Source of the DNA: a candidate division TM6 bacterium GW2011_GWF2_37_49 | GTDB lineage: Bacteria > Babelota > Babeliae > Babelales > RVW-14 | NCBI GenBank assembly: GCA_000989955.1 | Contig: LBTE01000001.1 | Coordinates: forward strand, 62,001 to 126,000 | Length of the DNA: 64,000 nt | Reading direction: 5' to 3' | Shown here: piece after piece, positions 27,612 to 35,841 of the stretch | Position numbering within the stretch: position 1 is the stretch's first letter | How the letters are laid out: each line of letters opens with the position of its first letter | The notes under the pieces: generated by a model | Databases searched by the model: none | What the model was told of the DNA's origin: nothing | Seen by the model: only the letters and a program-made list of their open reading frames with translations | Position numbers and translations under genes: made by a program

Positions 27612-27642
27612 AAAAAAGGGCCAGAGATAAATCTCGAGCCCT
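27612..27642 (-). terminator. Intrinsic terminator after the Pal-like gene
   Basis: On the minus strand AGGGCTCGAGA pairs with TCTCTGGCCCT around a TTTA loop (one mismatch, one G-T), followed by T residues at 27617-27612. It lies 25 bases after the stop codon at 27667. Confidence 0.75.
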
Positions 27643-27666
27643 CAAAAAGCTTAATCTAGATCAAAA

Positions 27667-28341
27667 TTAGTTCAAAAGAATTTCGGCTCTTCTGTTTGGA
27701 GCAAGCTCTTTAATCAAAGAAGCTCTGTCGGTCTTGTTTGACCAAACTAGAGGAATCTCGTTACCACAGCCAACAGTTTTGATTGAGTTTGCAGGAACAC
27801 CACGTTTTGCCATCTCTTGTTTTACTACATCTGCACGGCGTTGAGACAATGCCATGTTATAGCTATATGAGCCTAGTTGGCAACAGTGACCTTGAACAAC
27901 AACCTTTTTACCATCGCTTATAACCGATTTTGCTACTTCGCAATCTTTTGCAAGTGATGCAATTTGATCGTGTCTGATGCTATTTTTGTTTAAATCAAAA
28001 TTAATTGATTTAAGTGAAATATCTGATTCGGAATCACCTTCATCACTTGAATCGTTATCTACCAAAGCATAACCTTGTTGGCTTGTTGCAATTGGAGAAG
28101 CCTCTTTTACCTCTGAAAGTTTCTTATTTCCATCTGATTCATCGTCAACAAAAGCAAAATCTGATACATCGCCAGAATCTACTAAATTTTCTGTTTCTTG
28201 TGACAATACTGGAATATCTGAATTATCAACTATCTTTTTAGACTCTTCTACGTGACTATCTTTGGCCTTATCGCACTTCTTTTTACCACAACCGGCAAAA
28301 ACTACAATTAAAGCCAATGCGAGTAAGGATATCTTTTTCAT
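27667..28341 (-). CDS. pal: Pal/OmpA-like peptidoglycan-associated lipoprotein
   Basis: 224 residues from the ATG at 28341 (AGGAG nine bases upstream; the ATG at 28350 would abut the ribosome site). Lipoprotein signal with lipobox VFAGC, Cys18. A 90-residue acidic, Ser-rich linker is followed by an OmpA-like domain (INFDLNKNSIRHDQIASL, VVVQGHCCQLGSYSYNMALSQRRADVV, NRRAEILLN). It anchors the outer membrane to peptidoglycan and would partner TolB (16457-17818), although it lies about 8 kb away and outside the Tol operon. Confidence 0.87.
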   Translation of the reverse strand: MKKISLLALALIVVFAGCGKKKCDKAKDSHVEESKKIVDNSDIPVLSQETENLVDSGDVSDFAFVDDESDGNKKLSEVKEASPIATSQQGYALVDNDSSDEGDSESDISLKSINFDLNKNSIRHDQIASLAKDCEVAKSVISDGKKVVVQGHCCQLGSYSYNMALSQRRADVVKQEMAKRGVPANSIKTVGCGNEIPLVWSNKTDRASLIKELAPNRRAEILLN

Positions 28342-28525
28342 GGTCCACATCTCCTAAAGTATAAAAATATAGAAATTTTGACATTTTCACTAAAAACAAC
28401 TCTTTTTCTTACAATTCCCACACACTTTAACACATTTTTATTAAATTTTCTACTCATAATTTAATAATAGTCTGATATAATAGTAACAGCGGACAAAATT
28501 AAAAAACTTGAGGGGACTTTATATT

Positions 28526-30019
28526 GTGAAAAAAATAATAATTAATAATGATTTATGGCAAACTCGTGCCGCGGTTTTAAGTAATAATAAATTACAAGAT
28601 ATTTATTTTGATACATCGAGCAAGGAAGACCTTGAGCGATGTTATTTCAAAGGCCGAGTATGCAAAGTTTTACCAGGCATTCAAACAGCGTTTGTTGATA
28701 TTGGCCAGACAAAGGCTGGATTTCTTCATATCAGCGAAGTTGACCGCGCGCTTGCAACAGAAAAAGTTTTTGACACTCAATCAGAAGATGAACGTGACGA
28801 GATAACCAGATTCGAACTCAAAGAAGCTATTTCTATCGACAAAATTTTTAACGAAGGCGAAGACATCCTTATACAGGTCATCAAAGAGCCGATTCACGAA
28901 AAAGGCGCCAAGTTGACGACGTGTTTTACTGTGCCTGGACGTTTTCTGGTTTTGATGCCAAATATTCCTCAAATTGGTGTTTCTAAAAAAATAGATGTTC
29001 GCGAAGAACGCTCTCGTTTAAAAGAAATAATGCAAAAAAGTCTACCACCAGGCATGGGCGTCATTGTCAGAACTACGGCAGACGGCCGATCTGAAAAGGA
29101 TTTACGTAAAGATTTAGCTTTTTTGGTCTCAACGTGGACGTCAATCCAAAAAAAAGTCCACAAAGCTAAGCCTGGCGAAAAACTTTATGAAGATTTGCCA
29201 ATTGCGCTTCGAGCCATACGTGAGCATCTTGACGAAGATATAGAAATGGTGATTACCGACAGCAAAGAAAGCAAATACGTGAAATATATTTCACCTGAAA
29301 GTTTGAATAAAATTCGATTTTACCAAGGCCCACCATCACTTTTTGAGCGATTTGAAATAGACAAACAAATCGAAAAAGCCCTCGAAAAAAAGGTTTTGTT
29401 AAAGTCTGGCGGAACATTGATAATCGAATCAACTGAAGCAATGACGGTAATAGACGTAAACACCGGCAAATTCACAGGCTCAGGCAATCAAGAAGATACT
29501 ATTTTACGAACAAATATTGAGGCAGCCGAAGAAGTAGTCATACAGCTAAGATTGAGAAATATCGGTGGATTGATTGTTATAGACTTTATTGATATGGCAT
29601 CATCGTCTAACCGACAAAAGCTTTCGCGTTTTCTTGAAAAAATGTTGAAAGAAAAAGATAAATACCAATCTGTAGCCCTTAAAATATCAGAATTTGGGCT
29701 TGTTCAGATGACCCGTAAACGTTCTGGCAAAACACTGCAGGCACAACTAACAAACACTTGCAAATGCTGCAATGGACGCGGATTTTCAAGATCTATTGCC
29801 ACAATCAGCTACCAAGTCCTGCGCAATTTCAAGGAAGACATTATTCGCCACAACCTTAAAGATCAAATTATTTTTGCGATATCCAATAAAGTTTTTGATC
29901 ATCTTGTTCAAAACGAATATAATACTATTTTAGGACTGGAAAAAAGCCTAAATTGTAAGGTTACACTCGAAAGTCACGAAGATTACGACGACGACCAATT
30001 TAGCTTTCGCAGGCAATAA
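28526..30019 (+). CDS. rng: Ribonuclease E/G family endoribonuclease
   Basis: 497 residues from GTG at 28526, which has GAGGGG ten bases upstream; the in-frame TTG at 28508 overlaps that site. An S1-like domain (FKGRVCKVLPGIQTAFVDIG) is followed by the catalytic region with MTVIDVNTGKFTGSGNQEDT and GGLIVIDFIDM, whose aspartates bind magnesium, and a cysteine-rich zinc link (CKCCNGRG). The length fits RNase G rather than RNase E. It processes rRNA and mRNA 5' ends. gatB follows after 28 bases. Confidence 0.93.
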   Translation: MKKIIINNDLWQTRAAVLSNNKLQDIYFDTSSKEDLERCYFKGRVCKVLPGIQTAFVDIGQTKAGFLHISEVDRALATEKVFDTQSEDERDEITRFELKEAISIDKIFNEGEDILIQVIKEPIHEKGAKLTTCFTVPGRFLVLMPNIPQIGVSKKIDVREERSRLKEIMQKSLPPGMGVIVRTTADGRSEKDLRKDLAFLVSTWTSIQKKVHKAKPGEKLYEDLPIALRAIREHLDEDIEMVITDSKESKYVKYISPESLNKIRFYQGPPSLFERFEIDKQIEKALEKKVLLKSGGTLIIESTEAMTVIDVNTGKFTGSGNQEDTILRTNIEAAEEVVIQLRLRNIGGLIVIDFIDMASSSNRQKLSRFLEKMLKEKDKYQSVALKISEFGLVQMTRKRSGKTLQAQLTNTCKCCNGRGFSRSIATISYQVLRNFKEDIIRHNLKDQIIFAISNKVFDHLVQNEYNTILGLEKSLNCKVTLESHEDYDDDQFSFRRQ

Positions 30020-30047
30020 AAATTTATTTTTCAGTTTAAGGAATAAC

Positions 30048-31508
30048 ATGTCGGAACAAGCCAGATCTCAAATAAATACGCACAATTATGAAGCTACAAT
30101 CGGAATTGAAGTTCACTGCCAACTAAAAACGAAATCTAAAATTTTTTGCGGATGCAAAAATGAATTCACACACACGCCAAACAAAAACATATGTCAAGTT
30201 TGCTCCGGACAGCCTGGTGTTTTGCCTATATTAAACAAAAAAGTTGTTGATTATGCAATAATGCTGGGACTTGCCACAAACTGCAAAATTGCCCAAAAGA
30301 CCGATTTTGCTCGCAAACATTATTTCTATCCAGATTTGCCTAAAAATTATCAAATTACACAAGATCTAAACCCAATTTGTGAAGATGGCTTCATACAAAT
30401 TGAGCTTGAAGATGGATCCGACAAACAAATTCGCCTTATCCGAATACACATCGAAGAAGACGCCGGCAAAAACCATCACACAGACGCTGGATACAGCCTC
30501 GTAGACATCAACCGCGCCGGCACGCCGCTGGTTGAAATAGTCAGCCATCCGGACATGAAAAGCTCGTATGAAGCAAGAGCGTATGTCATGCGCCTGCATT
30601 CAATAATTAAATATCTGGGCATCAGTGACGCAAACATGGAAGAAGGCTCGTTCCGCGCAGACGTAAACATTTCAGTCAAGAAAAAAACAGATGCCAAGCT
30701 CGGGCAACGAGTTGAGCTCAAAAATATAAACTCTTTCAAGTTTATCGGCCAGGCAATCGACTACGAAATTGAACGTCAAATTCAAGAACTTGAATCAGGT
30801 GAAAAAATTTATCAAGAAACTAGGCTTTGGGACCGCAAAAATCAAAAAACAATCGTCATGCGCCGCAAAGAAGGTGCTGATGATTACAGATACTTTCCAG
30901 AACCAGACCTGCCAGAAATTGATATCGACAAAGACTGGATTGAATGCATCAACAAAACTATTCCCGAACTTCCAGGCGCAAGAATCAAACGCTTTCAAGC
31001 TGATTTTGCACTGCCCTACAACGATGCTTTAATCTTGATTGAAGATCTGCAGCTGGCATCCTTTTTTGAAGAATGCTGTAAGTTTAGTAAGCACAGCAAA
31101 ACGCTGAGCAATTGGATCTTGCGAAACTTATTAGCCTATCTCAAAGAACACAACACGGAAATTTCAAAAACAAAAATCACAGCCCAATTGCTTGGCGAAC
31201 TTGTCAACGCAATTGAAAGTGGCGACATTAATAATAAAGTCGCTCAGGACGTCTTTGCAGAGATGATCGAAACTGGTAAATCACCAGCAGAAATCATCAA
31301 AGACAATGGCTTGCGGCAAATCGATTCAGTCGGCGACTTGGAAGCAATAGCTAAAAAAATTATTGAGGCTAATCCAAGCGAAGTTGAAAAATATAAAGCC
31401 GGAAATGTTCGATTGTTTGGATTCTTTGTTGGTCAGGCAATGAAAGAGACGCAAGGCAAAGCAAATCCAAAGCTTTTGAATGATATTTTTCAAAAATTGT
31501 TGAGTTAA
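30048..31508 (+). CDS. gatB: Aspartyl/glutamyl-tRNA(Asn/Gln) amidotransferase subunit B
   Basis: 486 residues. Conserved blocks: YEATIGIEVHCQLKTKSKIFCGC, CQVCSGQPGVLPILN, FARKHYFYPDLPKNYQITQ (metal and ligand binding), GTPLVEIVSHPDM, ADVNISV and a C-terminal YqeY-like tail. GatB activates the misacylated tRNA and receives ammonia from GatA. gatA and gatC are not in this window. AAGGA precedes the ATG. Probably cotranscribed with the RNase gene. Confidence 0.95.
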   Translation: MSEQARSQINTHNYEATIGIEVHCQLKTKSKIFCGCKNEFTHTPNKNICQVCSGQPGVLPILNKKVVDYAIMLGLATNCKIAQKTDFARKHYFYPDLPKNYQITQDLNPICEDGFIQIELEDGSDKQIRLIRIHIEEDAGKNHHTDAGYSLVDINRAGTPLVEIVSHPDMKSSYEARAYVMRLHSIIKYLGISDANMEEGSFRADVNISVKKKTDAKLGQRVELKNINSFKFIGQAIDYEIERQIQELESGEKIYQETRLWDRKNQKTIVMRRKEGADDYRYFPEPDLPEIDIDKDWIECINKTIPELPGARIKRFQADFALPYNDALILIEDLQLASFFEECCKFSKHSKTLSNWILRNLLAYLKEHNTEISKTKITAQLLGELVNAIESGDINNKVAQDVFAEMIETGKSPAEIIKDNGLRQIDSVGDLEAIAKKIIEANPSEVEKYKAGNVRLFGFFVGQAMKETQGKANPKLLNDIFQKLLS

Positions 31509-31582
31509 AGTGCAAATATTTTAAACGGCCATCAAGAATAACAGGCTTGCATTGCTCAGCAATAATAAACGCTTTCACATCA

Positions 31583-31653
31583 CGTCATCCTCGCGAAAGC
31601 GGGGATCCATACAAACGCTTCAGCCTGGATTCCCGGTCAAGCCTGGAATGACG
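31583..31653. repeat. Dispersed palindromic repeat
   Basis: CGTCATCCTCGCGAAAGCGGG at the left pairs with the right end GGAATGACG; inside, two smaller stems surround GGATCCAT and CTGGATTCC. It closely resembles the short palindromes (cgtcat...gcggg...ggaatgacg) scattered through many bacterial genomes. It sits in the gap between gatB and hepT. Confidence 0.7.
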
Positions 31654-31738
31654 TATAAATAATATCGTGAGTTAATAACAACTTAATACCCACCATTTTT
31701 AGTAGCCGTTTGAAATATTTTGTCTATAAAACTAAGGT

Positions 31739-32185
31739 TTAGATTTTTGGACCAATTCGAAACGCAATTAAATTCAAGATTTTAAAATATTCAGGAATTT
31801 GAGATGCAAGCAAAGCAGCTACCGCTTCGACATAAATATGCGACGTCTTGTTTCTGCTTTTAATCATCACGAGCAAGATTTCCGCTTCATCCTCGAAGAT
31901 AAGACGCGCTACACAAGCCTCTCTTACAACATCTCCTGAAAACTTCGACTCCATCAAAACATTCGATTCTTCAAGATATTTTTTGATGTACTTCCAAAAC
32001 ATATCAATCGAATACTCAAATCTTTGGATCACCGAGTCGCGATGAATTTTATATTCCTCGTCGTAATCAAATTTTTCTTTAAATTCGGAATAAATCCGTT
32101 CAAACCGACTAAGACTTGATATTGATTTTTCAAGCGAATTTAAAGCAAGCAGCAATTGCCGATGCTTCTGCGTTAATTTGTCCAT
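31739..32185 (-). CDS. hepT: HEPN-domain toxin (HepT-like, HI0074-type)
   Basis: 148 all-helical residues. The HEPN RNase motif RX4HXY is present as RNKTSHIY (Arg111, His116, Tyr118). The protein matches the nucleotidyltransferase substrate-binding/HEPN partner family. It overlaps the MNT gene by 13 bases, as usual for MNT-HEPN toxin-antitoxin pairs in which HEPN is an RNA-cutting toxin silenced by adenylylation of the tyrosine. Activity here is inferred from the intact motif. Confidence 0.85.
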   Translation of the reverse strand: MDKLTQKHRQLLLALNSLEKSISSLSRFERIYSEFKEKFDYDEEYKIHRDSVIQRFEYSIDMFWKYIKKYLEESNVLMESKFSGDVVREACVARLIFEDEAEILLVMIKSRNKTSHIYVEAVAALLASQIPEYFKILNLIAFRIGPKI

Positions 32186-32466
32186 TTTATACCCTCTTTC
32201 AAAACATTTTTTCTAAAATCTGGGTCAACCGTGCTTAAATCGACTAAATCAATTTTTAAGGGAATGGTTGTATCATCGATATCAACCAAAATTTTAAGCA
32301 AGGTCTGATACGGAATCGAACTTCCAATATTCACAGCAAGATCAATGTCTGATCCTGGGCGCTCTTTGCCTGTTGCCCGTGAACCAAAAAGATATATCGT
32401 GCAGTTCGGCAAATGCTTGTGAATAATTGATATCAGCTCGTCCTGATACCGCTTTTTGACCGCCAT
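32173..32466 (-). CDS. mntA: MNT-domain nucleotidyltransferase antitoxin
   Basis: 97 residues, a minimal nucleotidyltransferase fold. The GSX10DXD motif is complete: GSRATGKERPGSDID at residues 28-42, with a third acidic residue in KIDLVDLS. In characterised pairs MntA transfers AMP onto the HepT tyrosine, switching the toxin off. GGATGGGG precedes the ATG. It overlaps hepT downstream, so the two are translationally coupled. Confidence 0.88.
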   Translation of the reverse strand: MAVKKRYQDELISIIHKHLPNCTIYLFGSRATGKERPGSDIDLAVNIGSSIPYQTLLKILVDIDDTTIPLKIDLVDLSTVDPDFRKNVLKEGIKWTN

Positions 32467-32534
32467 GACCCCATCCTAAATCCGCCAGTTCGACAATTGA
32501 TTCATCGCTGTAAATACTTGTTGCTGCATGTACT

Positions 32535-32610
32535 TGTCATCCTGAATTTATTTCAGGATCCATGGATTATTTATTAATTCCCTGGATCCCGGATCAAGTC
32601 CGGGATGACA
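32535..32610. repeat. Dispersed palindromic repeat, two-armed
   Basis: TGTCATCC at 32535 pairs with GGATGACA ending at 32610. Each half forms its own hairpin: ATCCTGAATTTATTTCAGGAT and ATCCCGGATCAAGTCCGGGAT. The motif resembles intergenic palindromes common in Rickettsiales and other bacteria. It lies just upstream of the toxin-antitoxin pair. Confidence 0.7.
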
Positions 32611-32775
32611 ATTCAACATTCACACGTTAATTAAATTATCATTACGCCAAGTTTAAATTATCGAAATGTAGTTAAAATAAATAATCGCTAAAACCACTCA
32701 CACCAATTTACCAAATTTTTACGCATTGATCACCAACAATCACACGACGCGCCAAGCCCATCATATTCACGCTTA

Positions 32776-32910
32776 TACATTAACTATACTGCTTTGCAAA
32801 TACGAGCAAATCGAGTCTGCCAAACAATTGGTAATTTTTTAGAAGCGAGCCGCTACACCTGATCAGGACGTTTCTGTGGATCAAGTTTTTCCAAAATAAC
32901 AAAAAATGGC
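32776..32910 (+). repeat. 135-nt dispersed repeat, copy G
   Basis: TACATTAACTATACTGC at 32776, central GTAATTTTTTAGAAGCGAGC, end AAAATAACAAAAAATGGC. 135 nt. Its 5' part is closest to copy E. The centre contains CCTGATCAGG. Flanks CGCT/AGCG form a short inverted repeat. It lies 78 bases from the stop of the minus-strand gene at 32989. Confidence 0.75.
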
Positions 32911-32988
32911 AGCGTAATTTAAAAGGCCGTACCAGAGCTTTTGCAAAACTCAAAATTCATGATACGGCCGAACAGATCAATTAATTGG

Positions 32989-34254
32989 CTACTTACTATC
33001 GGAAGACTTTTCTGGGTTTAAAGTGGATGTGATAAAATTTTTAATCCATTTTAATTTTCCACCAGAAAAATATCCGCTAGGAACGCAATAATCAAGCATG
33101 TCAAGATTGTGCAAGACTTGGTCGGCTGCTAATTTATCGCCATTAATCGCCTTTAAATAATTATGAACAAACAACACATCGTAAGGCTTATTTTCAGCAT
33201 TAATATAATTTTTCAAATCTTTTTTGAAATAATCGGACAGATCTACACGGCCTTCGAAAAAAATTGATTCTAAAGAAGTTGTTGGGGTAATTGACTTCTT
33301 TATTTCATCAAAATTTATTGCGTCGAGCGGACTGCGGCCTTGTTCAATATCTGATGCTTTCGTCCGCGACTTTGCATCTTCCAAATTTTTTAATTCCCCA
33401 TATCGAAATTTGAATATTTCAAATTTAAACATTGCAAGCTCGTAAGCTTGGGCATCGCGCATGACTTTATCAAAGATTTGCGCCAATAAGCCCGCCTGAT
33501 CGCCCAAATTTTGATTGATTTCTGCAAGCCCGGCTTCAATTGCAGGATCACAAAATGCTGTTAATATTTGATTGATCAATGCAGCAAACGCTTCTGCGTT
33601 CCTGATATCTTTGCGATTTAATAATTCGATAAATTCTTTAACTCGACTCATCAATGGCTGATAAACCTGCTTAGACAATGCAAATGATGCCTCATCTACT
33701 ACAATTGCATCATTTGTTTTTTTTATGTTTTCTAAAAGAGTCTCAAGCTGAGGCACTAATTCAGCAGCATTCTTATTTAACTCATCACCTACCGATTTAA
33801 GCTCGTATTCAGCTTTTTTAATTTTGGATCCACGCCATAACGGATTCCACGATTTTTTTACTGCTTCGATGTTAGCTGATAACTTATTAAAGGCTTCCAC
33901 TTGCATCATCAAAGGCTTGTTGTCCCTCATAAAACCATCATGATACAATGTTAAAATATTATTTTTAGCCACAGCAGCTTGCCTTTGCTTACAAAGCACA
34001 TTCAATTCAGCTAACTTCTCTTTTAACCTGTCAAGCGTTAACAATTCGCTGGCAGCCGACTCGCTTGTTGATGCGGCTTCCGACGGCTTCGCAAATTCAA
34101 ACTTGTAATCTCGAGGCAAAACGGATGTGGCATAATCCAGCTGCTGATAATATTGTTCCAAAACGTTGTAGGACGAATTGTCCGACATTGCAGAGCACAT
34201 CCCAACAACAACAAAACTCAACAAAGCTGTTATTTTAAATATATTTATTTTCAT
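32989..34254 (-). CDS. Secreted helical protein of unknown function
   Basis: 421 residues with a signal peptide (MKINIFKITALLSFVVVGMCSA). The mature part is almost all helix, with long charged coiled-coil-prone stretches (residues 70-200). No family recognised. GAGGAG precedes the ATG. It starts 15 bases after the stop of the 523-residue secreted protein and is the third gene of an operon headed by an HtrA-like protease, so it may be a substrate or partner of that protease. Confidence 0.75.
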   Translation of the reverse strand: MKINIFKITALLSFVVVGMCSAMSDNSSYNVLEQYYQQLDYATSVLPRDYKFEFAKPSEAASTSESAASELLTLDRLKEKLAELNVLCKQRQAAVAKNNILTLYHDGFMRDNKPLMMQVEAFNKLSANIEAVKKSWNPLWRGSKIKKAEYELKSVGDELNKNAAELVPQLETLLENIKKTNDAIVVDEASFALSKQVYQPLMSRVKEFIELLNRKDIRNAEAFAALINQILTAFCDPAIEAGLAEINQNLGDQAGLLAQIFDKVMRDAQAYELAMFKFEIFKFRYGELKNLEDAKSRTKASDIEQGRSPLDAINFDEIKKSITPTTSLESIFFEGRVDLSDYFKKDLKNYINAENKPYDVLFVHNYLKAINGDKLAADQVLHNLDMLDYCVPSGYFSGGKLKWIKNFITSTLNPEKSSDSK

Positions 34255-34269
34255 TTTTATTCTCCTCGA

Positions 34270-35841
34270 TTATTTAGCACCAGATACGGCTTCTACTCGA
34301 CGCAACGTTGCCATCATATTTGCAACATTATTTTGTATTTCGAAAAATGCGTAAAATTCCTGTGCTTGTTTCATGTTTTTATTTTTTACGAACAAATCAA
34401 TCAAATAATTTTGAGCCATAAACAATGCTGGCAAACCAGCGAAATAAATAAGTGATCTAAAGTCAAATTTAGTCACATCAAACGAATGCAAAGCATTTTC
34501 AAACTTTTTCAGCTCTTTGAGATGACTAGCTCTTTCCAGCTCTTCGAGACGACTAGCTCCTTGATAGTGGTCTAGGTCCCCTTTCCAATCATTATAAAGC
34601 TTAACAATGGTTTTGATAATCGATAATCGATTTGGTATCATCGAAGGGATTTTGAATAGCACGCCAAGAGCGATATAATTTACGGCAACAAAAGGTCCTC
34701 CCGCAACCAATGTTTCTATCCCAGCCAAAGCCGTCTTAATAAGTCGTGGATAAAAATCTGACATCACCTTGCTAGATTCTGCTATTTTTTGTTGAGCAGT
34801 TGCCTGAAGCTTGCCGGCAAGATTGCGTAAATACTGCAGTTTTTGAACTTTGTCGCCGCTCAATTTGTCGCGTAGATCAGAGGGTTGGCCAGCGTTTGAT
34901 TTTCCAGTCGCTTGTTTTTCTAAATCAATAACCGCTTGAGATTGCGCGTTAAACGCTTTTTCTGCTGTTGTTATTTTTTCTTCGTCGTCACTTTCGCGTA
35001 CAGCTTCAAGCGCTTTACGTTTCTCGTCTAACGAAGTTCTTGCAGCATTCAACGCATGATCGTTAAAATATTTAGCAACCGAAGATTCTTGCTTTGGCTC
35101 GACTTCACGCATCAACGATTCATACCCTGCGACAAATTCAAGGTATTTTTCGAAAAATATGCTGTTTGCTTTATATAAATCATTATTCTTGATTAACGCG
35201 AGTCTAAATTTATACAAATTTTTATAATCATCTTGCGCCTTTTTTAAATAGCTTAATTTTTCAGCATCTATTGATTTTAAATGCTTACACACAAGATCAA
35301 AAGCCTTGCTTTCAGAATAGTTTTCCTCTTTTTTCAAATCCTCAACAACTCTTAATCGCAGCTCTTTGGCCTGACCAGGTGATAAAAATACAAATTGCGC
35401 AACTTCTCCTATCTTTCTGTCCTTTTCGACATTCTTGTATGCGTATGCAGGCAAGCTGAGTAACTCAATTTTTGCAAGCGCTGAGTTGACCATTTTAAGC
35501 TTAGCATCGGTTAGGTCGTTCAAATCTTTGGCTGAATCGCGCAATTTTATTATTTCTTCTTTTTTAGCATCATAAACTTTTTGCACTTCGGCGACAGATC
35601 CTTCTTCTCCGCTCCACTTTTTATCTTTGCCAAACCAACGAGCCTTATCAGCCCTGCGTTCTTGATCGACGGCACGAGCAACCATCGGAGATAACTCTTT
35701 ATCGCTTATATTTATTAGTTGCAAAATATTTGACAAGCATTGGCCTTTCCAGGAAGCCGCTTTTTGCTCCGTATCTTCCATGCAGCTAGCCCTACCAAAC
35801 ACGGCACATGCCAGCGCAATCAATAAAATTTTTTTCTTCAT
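34270..35841 (-). CDS. Secreted helical protein of unknown function
   Basis: 523 residues: signal peptide (MKKKILLIALACAVFGRASC), then mostly charged helices with coiled-coil character (residues 60-340), one hydrophobic stretch near residue 390 (IETLVAGGPFVAVNYIALGV) and another near 480. No family recognised. Its start overlaps the protease stop by four bases (ATGA), so translation is coupled. Probably a periplasmic or envelope protein. Confidence 0.75.
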   Translation of the reverse strand: MKKKILLIALACAVFGRASCMEDTEQKAASWKGQCLSNILQLINISDKELSPMVARAVDQERRADKARWFGKDKKWSGEEGSVAEVQKVYDAKKEEIIKLRDSAKDLNDLTDAKLKMVNSALAKIELLSLPAYAYKNVEKDRKIGEVAQFVFLSPGQAKELRLRVVEDLKKEENYSESKAFDLVCKHLKSIDAEKLSYLKKAQDDYKNLYKFRLALIKNNDLYKANSIFFEKYLEFVAGYESLMREVEPKQESSVAKYFNDHALNAARTSLDEKRKALEAVRESDDEEKITTAEKAFNAQSQAVIDLEKQATGKSNAGQPSDLRDKLSGDKVQKLQYLRNLAGKLQATAQQKIAESSKVMSDFYPRLIKTALAGIETLVAGGPFVAVNYIALGVLFKIPSMIPNRLSIIKTIVKLYNDWKGDLDHYQGASRLEELERASHLKELKKFENALHSFDVTKFDFRSLIYFAGLPALFMAQNYLIDLFVKNKNMKQAQEFYAFFEIQNNVANMMATLRRVEAVSGAK

